A stretch of DNA of 64,000 bases from positions 496,001 to 560,000 of the forward strand of contig OZ255703.1 in the NCBI GenBank assembly GCA_965277055.1, given 5' to 3'. The notes beneath the pieces were generated by a model. That model ran no database searches. It was given only the letters and a program-made list of their open reading frames with translations, and was not told where the DNA came from. A program made the translations under genes and the position numbers. Origin of the DNA: CBDCHC01 sp965277055. Its GTDB lineage: Bacteria > Pseudomonadota > Gammaproteobacteria > PS1 > Pseudothioglobaceae. Below are positions 8,202 to 18,260 of this stretch, in pieces; positions within the stretch are counted from its first letter, which is position 1; each line of letters opens with the position of its first letter.

Positions 8202-8911
8202 AGGTGTGAATCACTTAAAAATGTTTGAAAATAAAATTTTAACCCATCTATCACCAGATTACGTTTGTATTGAATACTCTGGCTTTTAGAGTAGGGAGTT
8301 ACTAGTTTCTGAATACATTGCCCATCGCCCCCTGTGATGATAATCGAGTAGTCTGGATAGTTTGAAATAGCTTGTTGCACATATTGTTGCATCATCTCGG
8401 TGCACCCTGCGTGGAACTGAGCAATACTCTGCTCCCCTGTGAAATTAAAGGTGCCTTTCAAGCGTTCATACCCCGGGGCAATACCACCACTAGTATGAAT
8501 GCCGTTATCTAATACATCAATAGTAATAGCACTCCCACAATCTATAACTACTACTTTATCATATTGCTGTGCAATGCCTACAAGTGAGATATATCTATCT
8601 ACCCCTAATTGCTCAAGCGTATAAGCAAAACGTATATTTGGCAGTTGGTGCGGGATAATAATGTGTGCAGCGGTAAAGAGCTTATGATACGCTGAGTGTG
8701 TATTATCAGAAATAACAGCCCGCCGATGCCGAGGTAGGAGTTCAGTAGTACACTCTGCATGTGAAATGCGCTGATAAAAAAGTTCTTTAAGCACTGTCTG
8801 CTCTTGCTGATATCCAGCTATTTTAATGGCAGTATTACCAATATCAACACATAGTATATCTGATGTTACTTCTGGTGTTATTATGGGGGAAGGATCAAGT
8901 GAGTTAGTCAT
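8198..8911 (-). CDS. coaX: Type III pantothenate kinase
   Basis: First step of coenzyme A synthesis. The 237 residues carry the CoaX signatures: DIGNTAIKIAG at about residue 23, GVDRYISLVGIA, and the ASKHA phosphate motif DCGSAITIDVLD with GGIAPGYERLKG. Stop/start overlap with trpS (four bases) and an eight-base overlap with ygfZ indicate translational coupling. Confidence 0.93.
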   Translation of the reverse strand: MTNSLDPSPIITPEVTSDILCVDIGNTAIKIAGYQQEQTVLKELFYQRISHAECTTELLPRHRRAVISDNTHSAYHKLFTAAHIIIPHQLPNIRFAYTLEQLGVDRYISLVGIAQQYDKVVVIDCGSAITIDVLDNGIHTSGGIAPGYERLKGTFNFTGEQSIAQFHAGCTEMMQQYVQQAISNYPDYSIIITGGDGQCIQKLVTPYSKSQSIQYKRNLVIDGLKFYFQTFLSDSHL

Positions 8912-9674
8912 GTAATAATGTAATGTTTTGAGTATTGATAGTAATATTACTTTCTACAAACTTGACCTCAAGTGTTGCTAAAAAATAACTCGTATCACCT
9001 AGGGTAATAGAGCGCACCACTACTCCTGAAGCTCGTAATGACTCAGAGCCAGCAACCACTAGTTCATCACCCACCGCTACAGCAAATGGTGCAGAAAATT
9101 GATACATCTTACGTTTTGATTTGCCCAGATAATGCATCCGTGCAACCACTTCTTGCCCTATATAACAGCCTTTGGTAAAGTTTACCCCTCGTTCTTCCTC
9201 ATCAAGATTCAAAACTTGCGGAATAAACGTTTCACTCGTTGCATTATATACTTCTGGAAGGCTCTGCTCAATACTTAACCGCTCCCACTCTGTGGTATCA
9301 CTTTCGCTTAGTGCATCACTAGCAACTAAGTCTATAGATTGTGCATTATTAAGGCGATATGTTCCTTTATTAGAAGTTCTACCTACGACTTGTAAGGAAG
9401 TTTGAGTAAACACTACATCACTCATAAGTCTAAACATGGTTAATCGCTGAATAATACTCTCTGCGAGCTCATCTTCAATGATGAGATGTAGGGTATCCTC
9501 ATAATTCACCAGCCACAAGATGGCAAAAATCTTCCCTTGATGTTGCATATAGCAATTTAGTTGCACCTGAGCATCACTGAGTTTTGTGATGTCATTACTG
9601 AGTTGCCCTTGTAAAAATGTTTGTGCATCTGCCCCAGTAATAGCAAATGCAGTTTTAGGTAATCGAATATTCAT
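8904..9674 (-). CDS. ygfZ: YgfZ/GcvT-fold folate-binding protein (Fe-S cluster maintenance)
   Basis: Tetrahydrofolate-binding protein that supports certain Fe-S enzymes, including MiaB-type tRNA modification. The hallmark KGCYIGQEVVARMHYLGK is present near residue 165, and the N-terminus (FLQGQLSNDI) is the usual YgfZ start of the fold. 256 residues, shorter than the 326 of Escherichia coli YgfZ. Overlaps the ABC permease gene by four bases. Confidence 0.88.
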   Translation of the reverse strand: MNIRLPKTAFAITGADAQTFLQGQLSNDITKLSDAQVQLNCYMQHQGKIFAILWLVNYEDTLHLIIEDELAESIIQRLTMFRLMSDVVFTQTSLQVVGRTSNKGTYRLNNAQSIDLVASDALSESDTTEWERLSIEQSLPEVYNATSETFIPQVLNLDEEERGVNFTKGCYIGQEVVARMHYLGKSKRKMYQFSAPFAVAVGDELVVAGSESLRASGVVVRSITLGDTSYFLATLEVKFVESNITINTQNITLLHD

Positions 9675-10429
9675 GCGTTATTGGTAATTCCTTTATTCAT
9701 TAAGTGTACTGCCCACCAAAATAATAATGCTATCATGATAAGTAATGTGCTAATAGATAGGAGCACATCGGTATTACTCACTCCTAAAAATCCAAATCTA
9801 AAGGCATCTACCATATAATAAATCGGGTTAAAAAAGGAAACTGTTTGCCAAAACTCTGGCAAGATACTTATATCATAAAACATCCCGCCCAAGTAGGTCA
9901 TTGGCATTAATACAAAGGTTGGAATAATAGAAATATCATCAAAGTCTCTGGCAAAAATGGCGTTAATAAACCCTGCAATAGAAAATAAAATAGCAGTCAA
10001 TACCAAGATAATAAGTACAGTCGCAATATTATGAAAGGCAATATTAGTAAAAAATACGGTAGTTAAATATACCAAAATACCCACAACCACACCGCGCATG
10101 ACTCCGCCAGAAATATACCCTAATAAAATAATAGCATTCGGCATTGGAGATACTAAGAGCTCTTCAACACTATGATTAAACTTGGCAAGAAAAAATGAAG
10201 CAACGGTATTGCCATAAGAGTTGGTAATTACTGTCATAATAATGACCCCAGGGATAATATAATCTAGATAACTATATCCAGCCATAGTGCCAACCATGCT
10301 ACCAATCAAACCACCAAAAATAATGAGATACAATGAAGTAGTAATAATTGGTGGGAATATAGTCTGCACCCAAATGCGCGAAAATCGCAAAATTTCCTTA
10401 CGCATTATTGTTTTAAACGCAATCATCAT
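9671..10429 (-). CDS. ABC-2 type transporter permease (YadH-like)
   Basis: Inner-membrane permease of 252 residues with six hydrophobic segments; the N-terminus (KTIMRKEILRFSRIWVQTI) and NPIYYMVDAFRFGFLG near the C-terminus are typical of YadH-like ABC-2 permeases. The partner ATPase (YadG type), usually next door, is not in this window; the gene upstream is mrdA. Substrate unknown. Lies 33 bases after mrdA in the same run. Confidence 0.85.
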   Translation of the reverse strand: MMIAFKTIMRKEILRFSRIWVQTIFPPIITTSLYLIIFGGLIGSMVGTMAGYSYLDYIIPGVIIMTVITNSYGNTVASFFLAKFNHSVEELLVSPMPNAIILLGYISGGVMRGVVVGILVYLTTVFFTNIAFHNIATVLIILVLTAILFSIAGFINAIFARDFDDISIIPTFVLMPMTYLGGMFYDISILPEFWQTVSFFNPIYYMVDAFRFGFLGVSNTDVLLSISTLLIMIALLFWWAVHLMNKGITNNA

Positions 10430-10462
10430 GGTAGCAATTTATCCCTTGTAAAGCATAAAATT

Positions 10463-12265
10463 TTACTCATTTTTGGCAATAATCTCATTACTTCTTTTGT
10501 TACTAAAATATGCATCTACTACTTTTTTAGCAATAGGAGCGGCGACTGCACTCCCACTGCCTGCATTCTCCGCAATCACGCTAATCGCTATTTCAGGTTG
10601 TTCTATTGGGGCAAACCCGACAAACAACGAGTGATCACGTAAATGTTCAGCGTAGCGCTCAGCAATATATTTTTCTTCTGGGTCTAAGCCAAATACCTGA
10701 GAGGTTCCTGTTTTACCTGCAAATGTATATTCTAGCCCTTTATTGAGTTTGCGTGCAGTACCCTTAGGTCCAACAATTGCCTCACGCATGCCAGCAATAG
10801 TTAATTCCCAGTTTTTAATATCTTTAATCGGTACTTGGCTCACTTGAGGAGAAGTATTTTTTAATAGCGTAGGACGTACTTTTTGCCCAAAGTTAGCAAT
10901 CACCGAAGTACTCATAGCGAGTTGCAGTGGAGTTGCAGTCATAAAGCCTTGACCAATGCCAGTAATTAAAGTTTCACCTTCATACCATGGCTCTTTTTTA
11001 TAGATGCGTTTCCACTCTTTTGAAGGCAAAATACCTTCTTCTTCATTTGGTAAGTCAATACCAGTTGGAGTCCCTAAAAAGTAATCACTCATCCCTTGGT
11101 ATAGTAAATTAATCCCCATTTTACGGGCTAAATCATAATAAAAAATATCACATGATTCTGCAATAGCATCTACCACGCCTACCGTGCCATGCCCATTTCT
11201 ATTCCAGTCATTAAATTTACGAGAATAATTTGGTAATGTGTAGTACCCTGAGCAAAACTTGGTATGCTTTCGGGTGATAACACCCTCCTCTAAACCCACG
11301 AGAGAAACAATGGGTTTAATAGTAGAACCAGGGGGATAGGTTCCCCGTATTGCACGGTTAAATAATGGTAAGTTTTTATTGGTATTTAGCTCGTTGTAGT
11401 CTTTGCTACTAATACCTAAAGGGAATAAATTATTATCAAAACTTGGCGCACTCACCATAGTAAGTATCTCGCCCGTATTTACATCTGTTACTACCACACT
11501 ACCTCGTAACTTACCCATAGCCTCATAGGCAATTTTTTGTAACGCAACATCAATAGATAAATACAAGTCTTCCCCACCAACTGCAGGCTTGACTACTTTT
11601 TCATCAATAATACGACCGCGCACATCACGCTCAATTTGTTTAGTACCGACTATGCCGTGCAAACGACGCTCATATTGTTTTTCTATGCCGATTTTGCCGA
11701 CAAATTCCGTCCCCTTGTAGTTAGCTTCTTTATAAGTTTGTTTGTCTTCTTTGCTCATCCGTCCAATATACCCAGTAATATGAGCATGTAACGTACCATC
11801 TGGATAGGTGCGATAAAAATAAGGGGTGAGTTCAATCCCATCAGGCCTATTAGTCACCAAAAAACGTGAAGCCTCCTTGGGGGTAACAATAGATCTCAGA
11901 GGAATATTTTGGAACTTCTTATATTGCTTACGCACTTTGTAGTAACGCTTAATCTGTGCATCGGTAATAAATCCCTCATCTTGTAATTGCAGGAGTGCTT
12001 TATCAATATTTTCTACTTTTTCTGGTATCACCGTGAGCTTATACATCAATGCATTATCTGCTAGCAAAATCCCATTTCTATCAAAAATACGCCCGCGTGC
12101 TGGGATAACTGGTGATAACGTTAGTGAGTTACCTAGCGCCTGTTGTTTATAGGTTTCGTGCTCAGTAATTTGTAGGGTATAGGAGCGGGCAATAATCCCT
12201 AAAAACACCAGTATCACAATACTAATAGCTATAATAACACGCCGCTTAAAAATATCTTGCACCAT
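10463..12265 (-). CDS. mrdA: Penicillin-binding protein 2, elongation transpeptidase
   Basis: Inner-membrane DD-transpeptidase of the elongasome. One N-terminal membrane anchor (about residues 10-30), the dimerisation region with PARGRIFDRNG, then the transpeptidase domain with catalytic S314 in PPGSTIKP, the second motif SCD at 371, and KTGTSQVFG near 520. 600 residues is normal for PBP2. The ATG shares one base with the mreD stop. rodA, the usual next gene, is absent; an ABC permease follows. Confidence 0.96.
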   Translation of the reverse strand: MVQDIFKRRVIIAISIVILVFLGIIARSYTLQITEHETYKQQALGNSLTLSPVIPARGRIFDRNGILLADNALMYKLTVIPEKVENIDKALLQLQDEGFITDAQIKRYYKVRKQYKKFQNIPLRSIVTPKEASRFLVTNRPDGIELTPYFYRTYPDGTLHAHITGYIGRMSKEDKQTYKEANYKGTEFVGKIGIEKQYERRLHGIVGTKQIERDVRGRIIDEKVVKPAVGGEDLYLSIDVALQKIAYEAMGKLRGSVVVTDVNTGEILTMVSAPSFDNNLFPLGISSKDYNELNTNKNLPLFNRAIRGTYPPGSTIKPIVSLVGLEEGVITRKHTKFCSGYYTLPNYSRKFNDWNRNGHGTVGVVDAIAESCDIFYYDLARKMGINLLYQGMSDYFLGTPTGIDLPNEEEGILPSKEWKRIYKKEPWYEGETLITGIGQGFMTATPLQLAMSTSVIANFGQKVRPTLLKNTSPQVSQVPIKDIKNWELTIAGMREAIVGPKGTARKLNKGLEYTFAGKTGTSQVFGLDPEEKYIAERYAEHLRDHSLFVGFAPIEQPEIAISVIAENAGSGSAVAAPIAKKVVDAYFSNKRSNEIIAKNE

Positions 12266-12714
12266 TATGCTCGAGACAATGGAGACAGAATCATAATTAA
12301 TACCGCAGTAGTCAGTGGTGCGACCAAAGTAAGCGGATGTACATCAACACCGTGAATCATAGTATGAGGAATCATTAATACTATAAAGTAAAGAATGCAG
12401 ATAATCAGTACATACATGAAATAGGTAAGCACATTTGAAAACTGAATTCTCTTTACGTTAAGAATTAGTAACCCAGTCGCAATTATCAAAGCAAATGATG
12501 TTTGTCCTAAAATATTACTACTCGCAATATCTATAATAACCCCTAAAACTAAGGCATTATAAAACGCAAAGACAGTTTGATATCTGAATACATATATTAC
12601 ATAAAATGCCAGTAACCAAAATGGCTTAATATGTAACCAATAGGAACCAAAACTAATAGTATCAAGCACAATAGAGGCGATAGTAATAAATGATAAAATC
12701 AGTACTCTATTCAT
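12265..12714 (-). CDS. mreD: Rod shape-determining protein MreD
   Basis: Small integral membrane protein of the elongasome, 149 residues with five or six hydrophobic segments. Recognised by hydropathy, length and its place between mreC and mrdA; MreD sequences diverge strongly. Overlaps mreC by eight bases and mrdA by one. Confidence 0.92.
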   Translation of the reverse strand: MNRVLILSFITIASIVLDTISFGSYWLHIKPFWLLAFYVIYVFRYQTVFAFYNALVLGVIIDIASSNILGQTSFALIIATGLLILNVKRIQFSNVLTYFMYVLIICILYFIVLMIPHTMIHGVDVHPLTLVAPLTTAVLIMILSPLSRA

Positions 12715-13480
12715 AACTTTTATCCACTACGGCAAAAATAGTGCGCTCTACATCTTGCACAGGTGCTAAGATAATACTCAAGAAATTATCACTGGTAGCA
12801 AGAATATCTATGACCCTACCTACTGTGTAACCATAGCCAAACATCAGCCCCTCACCACTGGTAGCATAAATATCTCCTACCATGACATCAGCATCAGGGC
12901 GGACAAACTGCACAATCATTTGATCAGCGCTCACTGCTCTACCTTTAGCAATCGCCTTTTCCCCACTGCGAGTATTCACTACAGGAATATATTGCAAAGG
13001 GTCAGTAATCAGCCGTACAATACTATAAGAAATATTCGGCTCCAAGACGACCCCAAGTACTCCATACTCGCCAATGACAATATCATTTTTTGCTACATTG
13101 TCTTGCAAACCATGACTAATGGTAATATGTTTTCTCAGGCGAGATTTATCAGTATGTAATATGCGACTAATACTAAAACTCTCATCTCTGAGTACCAAAT
13201 TATTACCTGCAAGGTTCAGCAAGCGTTGGTTTTCTAGTAGTAGTGCATTGTATTTTTGCAGTTTAACTTGCAGTTGGAGCAATTCATCCTGCTGATTTTT
13301 AGTCATTTCACGTGGATTCAAAAGTTCCCACGCAGCAACAGGAAAATCAGCTATAGCAGAAATTGGAGTGGCAAGCATATTGCCAAAAAATTTGATGCGC
13401 TCAAATACTTCAAGCCTATAATCACCAATAAGTATGCCAATACTTAATAGGATAGCAATTATAAATTGTTTGATACTCAC
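12707..13480 (-). CDS. mreC: Rod shape-determining protein MreC
   Basis: Bitopic periplasmic elongasome protein. One N-terminal membrane segment (about residues 5-20), a coiled-coil stretch (about 60-95, QQDELLQLQVKLQKYNALLL), then the two-barrel periplasmic domain with GVLGVV and TSGEGLMFGYGYTVGRV. 257 residues. Overlaps mreB by four bases. Confidence 0.95.
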   Translation of the reverse strand: MSIKQFIIAILLSIGILIGDYRLEVFERIKFFGNMLATPISAIADFPVAAWELLNPREMTKNQQDELLQLQVKLQKYNALLLENQRLLNLAGNNLVLRDESFSISRILHTDKSRLRKHITISHGLQDNVAKNDIVIGEYGVLGVVLEPNISYSIVRLITDPLQYIPVVNTRSGEKAIAKGRAVSADQMIVQFVRPDADVMVGDIYATSGEGLMFGYGYTVGRVIDILATSDNFLSIILAPVQDVERTIFAVVDKSYE

Positions 13481-14508
13481 TCAGAACTTAAGAACTCCAT
13501 ATTGTGCTGACCAATCAACCCAAGTGCAATCCCGCCACCTCTTGCTACACAGGTAAGTGGATCCTCGGCAATATTTACTGGGATTTTGGTTTCATACTCA
13601 ATCAACTTATCAATATCAGATAAGAGTGCTCCGCCACCAGTAAGCATAACACCATATTCAGCAATATCAGCGGATAATTCTGGCGGGGTTTGCTCAAGTG
13701 CGAGTTTGATAGAATTCACAATCATCATCAACGGCTCTTGTAGTGCTTCTAATATTTCTGTATTAGACATATCAAAACTTACTGGAATACCTGCAGCAAT
13801 ATCACGCCCTTTAAATTGTTGAATGCTTACTGTATCACTTCTAAACGCACAACCAATTTCCTTTTTAATGCGTTCAGCGGTATTTTCACCAATCACAATG
13901 CCTTTTGCCCGGCGAACAAACTTAACAATCGTGTCATCAAATACATCACCGCCCACACGGAGTGAATCAGCATACACCACACCATTTAATGACATAATCG
14001 CAATTTCTGTAGTACCACCACCAATATCACAAACCATCGCACCCGTAGCTTTATTGATTTCCATACCCGCACCTAGTGCAGCAGCCATTGGTTCTTCAAT
14101 GAGAAATACATCTTTCGCTCCAGCACTTATAGCACTTTCTTTAATTGCTCTACGCTCTACTTGAGTTGCTCCACACGGCACACAAATCAATACCCGCGGA
14201 GATGGGGTAAATAAACTCTTGTTAATAACTTTTTTTATAAAGTACTGCAGCATTTTCTCAGTCACTTTAAAGTCAGCAATGACTCCATCTTTCATGGGGC
14301 GGATTGCCATGATAGAGCCAGGGGTGCGTCCCAGCATTTCTTTCGCATCAGTTCCCACTGCAATAACAGTAGTATCTTTAGATCCTCTATCATCACGGAT
14401 AGCTACTACTGAAGGCTCATTTAGCACAATTTCGCCATCAATATAAATGAGCGTATTGGCAGTGCCTAAGTCAATGGATAAACTTTTACCCTGAAACATA
14501 TTAAACAT
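13477..14508 (-). CDS. mreB: Rod shape-determining protein MreB (bacterial actin)
   Basis: Actin-like ATPase that organises cell-wall elongation. LSIDLGTANTLIY (phosphate 1), VCDIGGGTTEIA (phosphate 2) and MLTGGGALL (adenosine motif) are all present. I start at the ATG at 14508, giving MFNMFQGKS; an in-frame TTG at 14538 would add ten residues but lies too close to the predicted -10 box to be translated. First gene of the eight-gene run down to trpS. Confidence 0.97.
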   Translation of the reverse strand: MFNMFQGKSLSIDLGTANTLIYIDGEIVLNEPSVVAIRDDRGSKDTTVIAVGTDAKEMLGRTPGSIMAIRPMKDGVIADFKVTEKMLQYFIKKVINKSLFTPSPRVLICVPCGATQVERRAIKESAISAGAKDVFLIEEPMAAALGAGMEINKATGAMVCDIGGGTTEIAIMSLNGVVYADSLRVGGDVFDDTIVKFVRRAKGIVIGENTAERIKKEIGCAFRSDTVSIQQFKGRDIAAGIPVSFDMSNTEILEALQEPLMMIVNSIKLALEQTPPELSADIAEYGVMLTGGGALLSDIDKLIEYETKIPVNIAEDPLTCVARGGGIALGLIGQHNMEFLSSE

Positions 14509-14539
14509 AGAAATAAAACTGGTAATATAATAGTACAAT

Positions 14540-14568
14540 ACTATAACCTTTTTTACTTATTTTCGCAA
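14540..14568 (-). promoter_or_regulatory. Promoter of mreB operon
   Basis: On the minus strand: TTGCGA (14563-14568), a 17-base spacer, TATAGT (14540-14545). Four and five matches to the sigma-70 consensus with ideal spacing. It faces away from the fumarase gene. Confidence 0.65.
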
Positions 14569-14574
14569 TAGTCT

Positions 14575-16035
14575 ATGAAAAATAAAATCACCAAAAACGA
14601 TATTACAACAGGGATTTGCACCCATCTCAAATACATTTCTTATGCCCATAGTCCCGACTTTGTGATTGCTATGACACGCGCATATTACACCGAAACCAAT
14701 ACTGCTGCTAAAAATGCTATCAAACAAATCTTGCTAAACTCCAAAATGTGTGCCGAGAATCAGCGCCCAATTTGTCAAGATACGGGGATGGCACAAGTAT
14801 TTTTAGAAATAGGAATGCATGCTGAATTTGCTGATTTTGATTTAGAGGAGGCAATTAATGACGGAGTGCGTCAAGCATATACTGATAGTGAAAATCCCCT
14901 GCGTGCATCTATGGTGAGTGATAGTGCCTTTGGTAGACAAAATACTAGGGACAATACTCCCGCTATTATTCATACCACTATTGTAGCAGGTGATGAAGTG
15001 CATATTACCGTGGCAGCCAAAGGCTGTGGCTCAGAAAATAAAGCAAAATTTACCGTGTTAGAACCAGATGCAGATGTGAAATCTTGGATTTTAGCACAAC
15101 TCCCCCTCATGGGTGCAGGGTGGTGTCCTCCGGGGATACTCGGTGTAGGCATAGGTGGTAGTAGCGAACACGCAATGCTAATGGCAAAACAAAGTGTGCT
15201 TGAAGAAGTTAATATCCAGGAATTAGCTGCAAAAGAGTCTCGTTCATCTATTGAGCAATTCAGACTTGAACTTTATGAAGAAATCAATGGACTAGGAATC
15301 GGTGCACAAGGACTTGGCGGACTCTCTACTGTGTTGGATGTAAAAATCAAAGATTATCCAACACATGCTGCCTCTAAACCAGTAGCCTTGGTAGCGAACT
15401 GCGTAGCAACAAGACATTATCACTTCAAAGTAGGTGATACCCCTCCAGAGGTAGATATCAGCATTTACCCAGACTTAGATAATGATTTATCTGATAATGC
15501 AATCAGGCTTAATATTAATACCGCAACCACAGAGGAGTTGCAAGCCCTCCGCGTAGGAGACAATGTGCTCTTATCAGGGACTATTCTTACTGCTAGAGAC
15601 AAAGCACATAAACGCATCTGTGAAATGCGAGCAAAGGGTGAAGAACTGCCATTTTCGCTAGCTAATCAATGTATTTATTATGTTGGTCCAGTAAATGCTG
15701 CAGCAGATGAAGTAATAGGTCCTGCAGGACCAACTACTTCAACGCGGATGGATACCTATACCGACTGCATCTTAAGTGCAGGTGTCATTGCCGCTATTGG
15801 TAAAGCAGAGCGTGGCTTGGAGGCTGCGAAAGTATTTACCGAATATGGAGCGGTATATTTCATTGCGGTAGGCGGAGCTGCATACTTGATTTCTAAAAGT
15901 ATTACTCGCTCACGTGTGGTCGCATTTGCTGAACTAGGAATGGAGGCGGTCTATGAATTTGAAATTAAAGATATGCCGATTGTAGTAGCTATTGATACTA
16001 AAGGAAATAATATTCATCAGGCAATTAGTCACTAA
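14575..16035 (+). CDS. fumA: Fumarate hydratase, class I (Fe-S)
   Basis: Oxygen-sensitive [4Fe-4S] fumarase of the tricarboxylic acid cycle. Both halves of the class I enzyme are fused in 486 residues: N-terminal CQDTGMAQVF and KGCGSENKAKF, and C-terminal GPAGPTTSTRMDTYTD. Somewhat shorter than Escherichia coli FumA (548). A TATAAT box at 14526-14531 lies 43 bases upstream; no strong ribosome binding site. Ends two bases from the convergent RNB gene. Confidence 0.95.
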   Translation: MKNKITKNDITTGICTHLKYISYAHSPDFVIAMTRAYYTETNTAAKNAIKQILLNSKMCAENQRPICQDTGMAQVFLEIGMHAEFADFDLEEAINDGVRQAYTDSENPLRASMVSDSAFGRQNTRDNTPAIIHTTIVAGDEVHITVAAKGCGSENKAKFTVLEPDADVKSWILAQLPLMGAGWCPPGILGVGIGGSSEHAMLMAKQSVLEEVNIQELAAKESRSSIEQFRLELYEEINGLGIGAQGLGGLSTVLDVKIKDYPTHAASKPVALVANCVATRHYHFKVGDTPPEVDISIYPDLDNDLSDNAIRLNINTATTEELQALRVGDNVLLSGTILTARDKAHKRICEMRAKGEELPFSLANQCIYYVGPVNAAADEVIGPAGPTTSTRMDTYTDCILSAGVIAAIGKAERGLEAAKVFTEYGAVYFIAVGGAAYLISKSITRSRVVAFAELGMEAVYEFEIKDMPIVVAIDTKGNNIHQAISH

Positions 16036-16037
16036 AC

Positions 16038-17849
16038 TTAAGCAGACACTACCCGCCAACTGCTTGTGCACTGATAGGTATCTATTTCTATGAATGCAAG
16101 TGTGCACTCGCACCCACGCTGTAGTGCTTGTGGTACTTCTACTATCAGTGAGTATGCATACAAAAATACCAGTGATTTTTTGCTCAAAGTGGTAATGACT
16201 ATCCCCTGATATTTAGTATCTTTTGCTTGTTCGCTTATATGCAATAGTTTATACCATTGCTCGCTGGTACGTTGGCATTTATGAATACTACCGAGAACAC
16301 GCTCAGTTTGCTCAATGTATTCTTGTATTTGTGCATCAGTCAGTATTTCTTGACCTCCAAGATGCCTATCAAGTTGAATGTGTGCCACCAAATCTAATAT
16401 TCTCCTCAGTGGGCTAGTAACTCGAATATAGCCTTTTAAACCCATCGCATTATGTGAACGCATAGTAGTAGTGATTTTTGAACGCGGTAAGGTTTTAATC
16501 AAAGTAAATTTTTCTGCAATAGTCATTTCCTGTGGAGAAGTCTCTAACACTACTGGGGCTTGAGTAACATAAGGCATTGCTATTTGGTGTTCATGTGCAT
16601 ATTGAGCAGCTGCTCTTCCTGCGATAATCATCCACTCAGCGACCATCATCCGAGCATTCGTACGTTCCCCTGAGCGTAGTCTAAGTGCCCAATCCTTAGG
16701 TGGAATTGACTCATGGTTATCAACATATACATCTATCTTTGGGATATCTACAGTAAATGCCCCGTGACTGGTGCGATATGCATGATGTTCTTTTGCAATG
16801 TGCCAATAGGCACTCAACTGGGTTTCAAGTAACTCTTCAGCCTCTACATAAGTCAGAGCAGTGATGTGTATCATAGAATACTGAATACGAATATCAATGA
16901 GTTCTGTACCCGTAAACTGACACCCAATAGACAAGGCAGAAGTAGTACCAGCAAGTGCACGTTTAGGTGTTATCTCAGGGGGTAACATCCGATAGACGCT
17001 ATCAGGCAAATACACATTACTCGCGCGCTCAAGTGCATATTCCATAAGTTGCGGAGTCATAAGAGATGCGACATCAGCAATATGTACCCAAATATAGCCA
17101 TCTACAATGCTTATTGCATCATCGGCATCATTTGCTCCAGCATTATCAATAGCATAGGCAGGAATATGAGTCATATCTACATACTCCCGCACATCACATT
17201 CTGAGGTATCTGCTTGCCAATGGCACTCAGCCGTATCCATAATGCCCAAACGCTTAGGGTATGGATTATGATATTTATGCCAATATCCGACTTGTACCAA
17301 AAACTGATGTGCTTGTTCGGGAGTACTGCCTAAGTCTAATAGTTTAAATATTTTGTGGGTTTTGAGCTTGCCATATGCTACTCCAGCCATACGTACTAAA
17401 ATCTCTTCATCTAAACTGCTATATTCCCCTTGCTCAAAATGACGTACAAAACCAGTGAGAGTTGCTAGTTCTGCTGCTTCTTGTGCACGTTTGGTAACGA
17501 TTTTTTCCACATGTTCACTCGGACGAATACAGATTCCACCTTTTACAAAATACCCATATACGCTATCTTGAATCAACTCATAGGTGCGCCAAGCAGTATG
17601 CGGAGTATAGGCTTCAAATAAAAGCTCGCAGACCTCTTCTAGTGAAAGAATTTCTTCACTAAAGGCTGTGAGATTAGTAAGTTCTGGCTCTACAGTAGGG
17701 CGAGGTTGAGCGAATTCTGGATGGACAAAGTAAAAGTCTTTTGCACGTACATTGAGCGACTTGCCCCCCGTGGTGCGAATAGCGTATTTTTGCCCTTCTT
17801 GCCCAATACACTGGGCAGCACTTCCCTTATAGGCGATCAGGCCAATCAA
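16038..17849 (-). CDS. RNB-domain exoribonuclease (RNase II/R family)
   Basis: Predicted 3'-5' exoribonuclease. The catalytic RNB core is clear: IPAYAIDNAGANDADDAIS with the clustered metal-binding Asp residues (about 235-255), VHIADVASLM, YLPDSVYRMLPPEI, and SPLRRILDLVAHIQL with the catalytic Arg. 603 residues. The N-terminus does not look like the cold-shock domains of RNase II, and no clear S1 domain is seen at the C-terminus, so it is a divergent family member rather than a certain rnb or rnr. Six bases after gcvH. Confidence 0.88.
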   Translation of the reverse strand: MIGLIAYKGSAAQCIGQEGQKYAIRTTGGKSLNVRAKDFYFVHPEFAQPRPTVEPELTNLTAFSEEILSLEEVCELLFEAYTPHTAWRTYELIQDSVYGYFVKGGICIRPSEHVEKIVTKRAQEAAELATLTGFVRHFEQGEYSSLDEEILVRMAGVAYGKLKTHKIFKLLDLGSTPEQAHQFLVQVGYWHKYHNPYPKRLGIMDTAECHWQADTSECDVREYVDMTHIPAYAIDNAGANDADDAISIVDGYIWVHIADVASLMTPQLMEYALERASNVYLPDSVYRMLPPEITPKRALAGTTSALSIGCQFTGTELIDIRIQYSMIHITALTYVEAEELLETQLSAYWHIAKEHHAYRTSHGAFTVDIPKIDVYVDNHESIPPKDWALRLRSGERTNARMMVAEWMIIAGRAAAQYAHEHQIAMPYVTQAPVVLETSPQEMTIAEKFTLIKTLPRSKITTTMRSHNAMGLKGYIRVTSPLRRILDLVAHIQLDRHLGGQEILTDAQIQEYIEQTERVLGSIHKCQRTSEQWYKLLHISEQAKDTKYQGIVITTLSKKSLVFLYAYSLIVEVPQALQRGCECTLAFIEIDTYQCTSSWRVVSA

Positions 17850-17855
17850 TGGATA

Positions 17856-18236
17856 TTATTCGCTATCTACAACTTCTTGATATGCGTCAGCGTCTAATAA
17901 TCCGCTCACATCATCAGCCTTAAAGGTGAGTAAATACCCATCAGTATATGGGCTTTGGTTAATGAGTTCTGGACTATCTTCAAGGTTTTCATTTACTGCA
18001 ATCACTTCTAAGTTTGCTGGTGCATACACATCGCCCGCTGCTTTTACTGACTCTACCGTGCAAAACACATCACTCTGACTTGCACTATCGCCCACACTTG
18101 GTAAATCTACATATACCATATCACCCAGTTGCTCTTGTGCATGATCTGTAATGCCAAAGTCATAGGTACCATCGCCGTTATCTTTCACCCATTCGTGAGA
18201 GTTTGTATAGTGCAAATCTGCTTGAATATCGCTCAT
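17856..18236 (-). CDS. gcvH: Glycine cleavage system H protein
   Basis: Lipoyl carrier of the glycine cleavage system. 126 residues; the lipoylated Lys is K65 in CTVESVKAAGDVYAP, and the N-terminus (LHYTNSHEWVKDNGDGTY) is standard. Follows gcvT by 24 bases. gcvP is not in the window. Confidence 0.97.
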   Translation of the reverse strand: MSDIQADLHYTNSHEWVKDNGDGTYDFGITDHAQEQLGDMVYVDLPSVGDSASQSDVFCTVESVKAAGDVYAPANLEVIAVNENLEDSPELINQSPYTDGYLLTFKADDVSGLLDADAYQEVVDSE

Positions 18237-18260
18237 AATTACTCCTCAAAATGTCGTTAA

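Noticed and set aside
14509..14538. TTG start extending MreB by ten residues
   Set aside because: It lies directly beside the predicted -10 box, and MreB proteins usually begin close to the LSIDLGTANT motif.
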